DNA from: Clostridia bacterium
Lineage (GTDB): Bacteria > Bacillota > Peptococcia > Peptococcales > SKKY01
Length of the DNA: 30,933 bases
Assembly: GCA_007123515.1 (NCBI GenBank)
Contig: SKKY01000027.1
Span: 1-30,933 of the forward strand
Reading direction: 5' to 3'
Shown: one piece after another, positions 30,719-30,933 of the stretch
Layout of the letters: each line of letters begins with the position of its first letter
How positions within the stretch are numbered: position 1 is the stretch's first letter
The notes under the pieces: generated by a model
What the model was told of the DNA's origin: nothing
Seen by the model: only the letters and a program-made list of their open reading frames with translations
Databases searched by the model: none
Position numbers and translations under genes: made by a program

Positions 30719-30933
30719 TTGAATATTCAGCAAAATAAAATGAAAAAACTAATAGATTATCTTGAAGAATTTTTAGAATATAACAGCAGCAATATTGATT
30801 ACAATCAGATTGCTCAGAATGTTCTGGAACTCAGCAATGCAAAATATGTTGTTTTTAATCGATATGAGCCCAACGGACTAGAGTACAGAACGGTTGGATA
30901 TTCTCTAAAAAATCATCAGAAAAGCACCATTGA
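30719..30933 (+). CDS. N-terminus of a probable GAF-domain signalling protein (cut by window end)
   Basis: The frame opens at TTG 30719, 8 nt after AAAAGGAG, and runs to the window end (about 71 residues). It begins MNIQQNKMKKLIDYLEEFLE. Then it continues NIDYNQIAQNVLELSNAKYVVFNRYEPNGLEYRTVGYS, which looks like the first helix and strand of a GAF domain, as found at the front of many clostridial sensor kinases, GGDEF or HD-GYP proteins. The output domain lies outside the window, so the function is open. It follows the SLC13 gene by 14 nt and is probably cotranscribed with it. Confidence 0.65.
   Translation, partial: MNIQQNKMKKLIDYLEEFLEYNSSNIDYNQIAQNVLELSNAKYVVFNRYEPNGLEYRTVGYSLKNHQKSTI

Noticed and set aside
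1..30933. CRISPR array, tRNA or rRNA genes, insertion sequence transposases
   Set aside because: I saw no regularly spaced repeats, no tRNA-like cloverleaf or CCA ends, no rRNA motifs and no transposase domains in any frame.

Overview
This is a low-GC chromosomal segment of a Gram-positive anaerobe, most likely class Clostridia. The evidence is the dnaE-pfkA-pyk core order, AGGAGG-type ribosome binding sites with frequent GTG/TTG starts, a glmS ribozyme, a tandem glycine riboswitch, a TRAP (MtrB) homologue and many lipoproteins with Gram-positive style lipoboxes. I do not claim a genus. Nearly all genes lie on the + strand; only an exodeoxyribonuclease III gene is on the - strand.

Layout. 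1-6.3 kb is a housekeeping block: the 3' end of dnaE, coaD, mtrB (TRAP), pfkA, pyk, a PspC-domain protein, then a glmS ribozyme in front of glmS and a strong terminator. 6.4-10.5 kb is accessory: a polytopic membrane protein, a double flavodoxin-like protein, the frameshifted and truncated remnant of a CPBP-type membrane protease, a small lipoprotein and an HNH nuclease. 10.45-13.7 kb deals with glycine and probably glycine betaine. A sigma-A-type promoter precedes a two-aptamer glycine riboswitch with an overlapping terminator, controlling a TRIC/UPF0126 ('glycine transporter' domain) protein. Next comes a GbsR-like regulator with its own promoter and candidate operator, in an overlapping operon with an isochorismatase-fold hydrolase and an orphan betaine-type binding lipoprotein.

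13.8-19.5 kb holds a 30-residue membrane micropeptide followed by two tandem, closely related SERCA-like P-type ATPases. The two pumps differ at a predicted ion-binding residue, and neither has a normally spaced start codon. 19.6-22.8 kb encodes envelope proteins (stalk plus CAP domain, MORN lipoprotein, SH3) and an AcuB-like CBS-ACT protein. 22.9-24.9 kb is, in my view, the most interesting part. A cobalamin-binding protein with the CarH photoreceptor signature (W-x9-EH plus the E-x-H-x-x-G ligand motif), but no DNA-binding domain, is followed 9 nt later by a PAS-like/GGDEF diguanylate cyclase. This suggests a light- or B12-controlled cyclic-di-GMP module.

24.9-30.9 kb carries exodeoxyribonuclease III (- strand), a single-chain DAK2-DegV protein, a DUF1295-DUF2177 membrane pair, a 60-bp nearly perfect palindrome, an SLC13-type permease with two TrkA-C domains, and the start of a probable GAF-domain signalling protein cut by the window end. 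All functional statements come from reading motifs; no database search was run.
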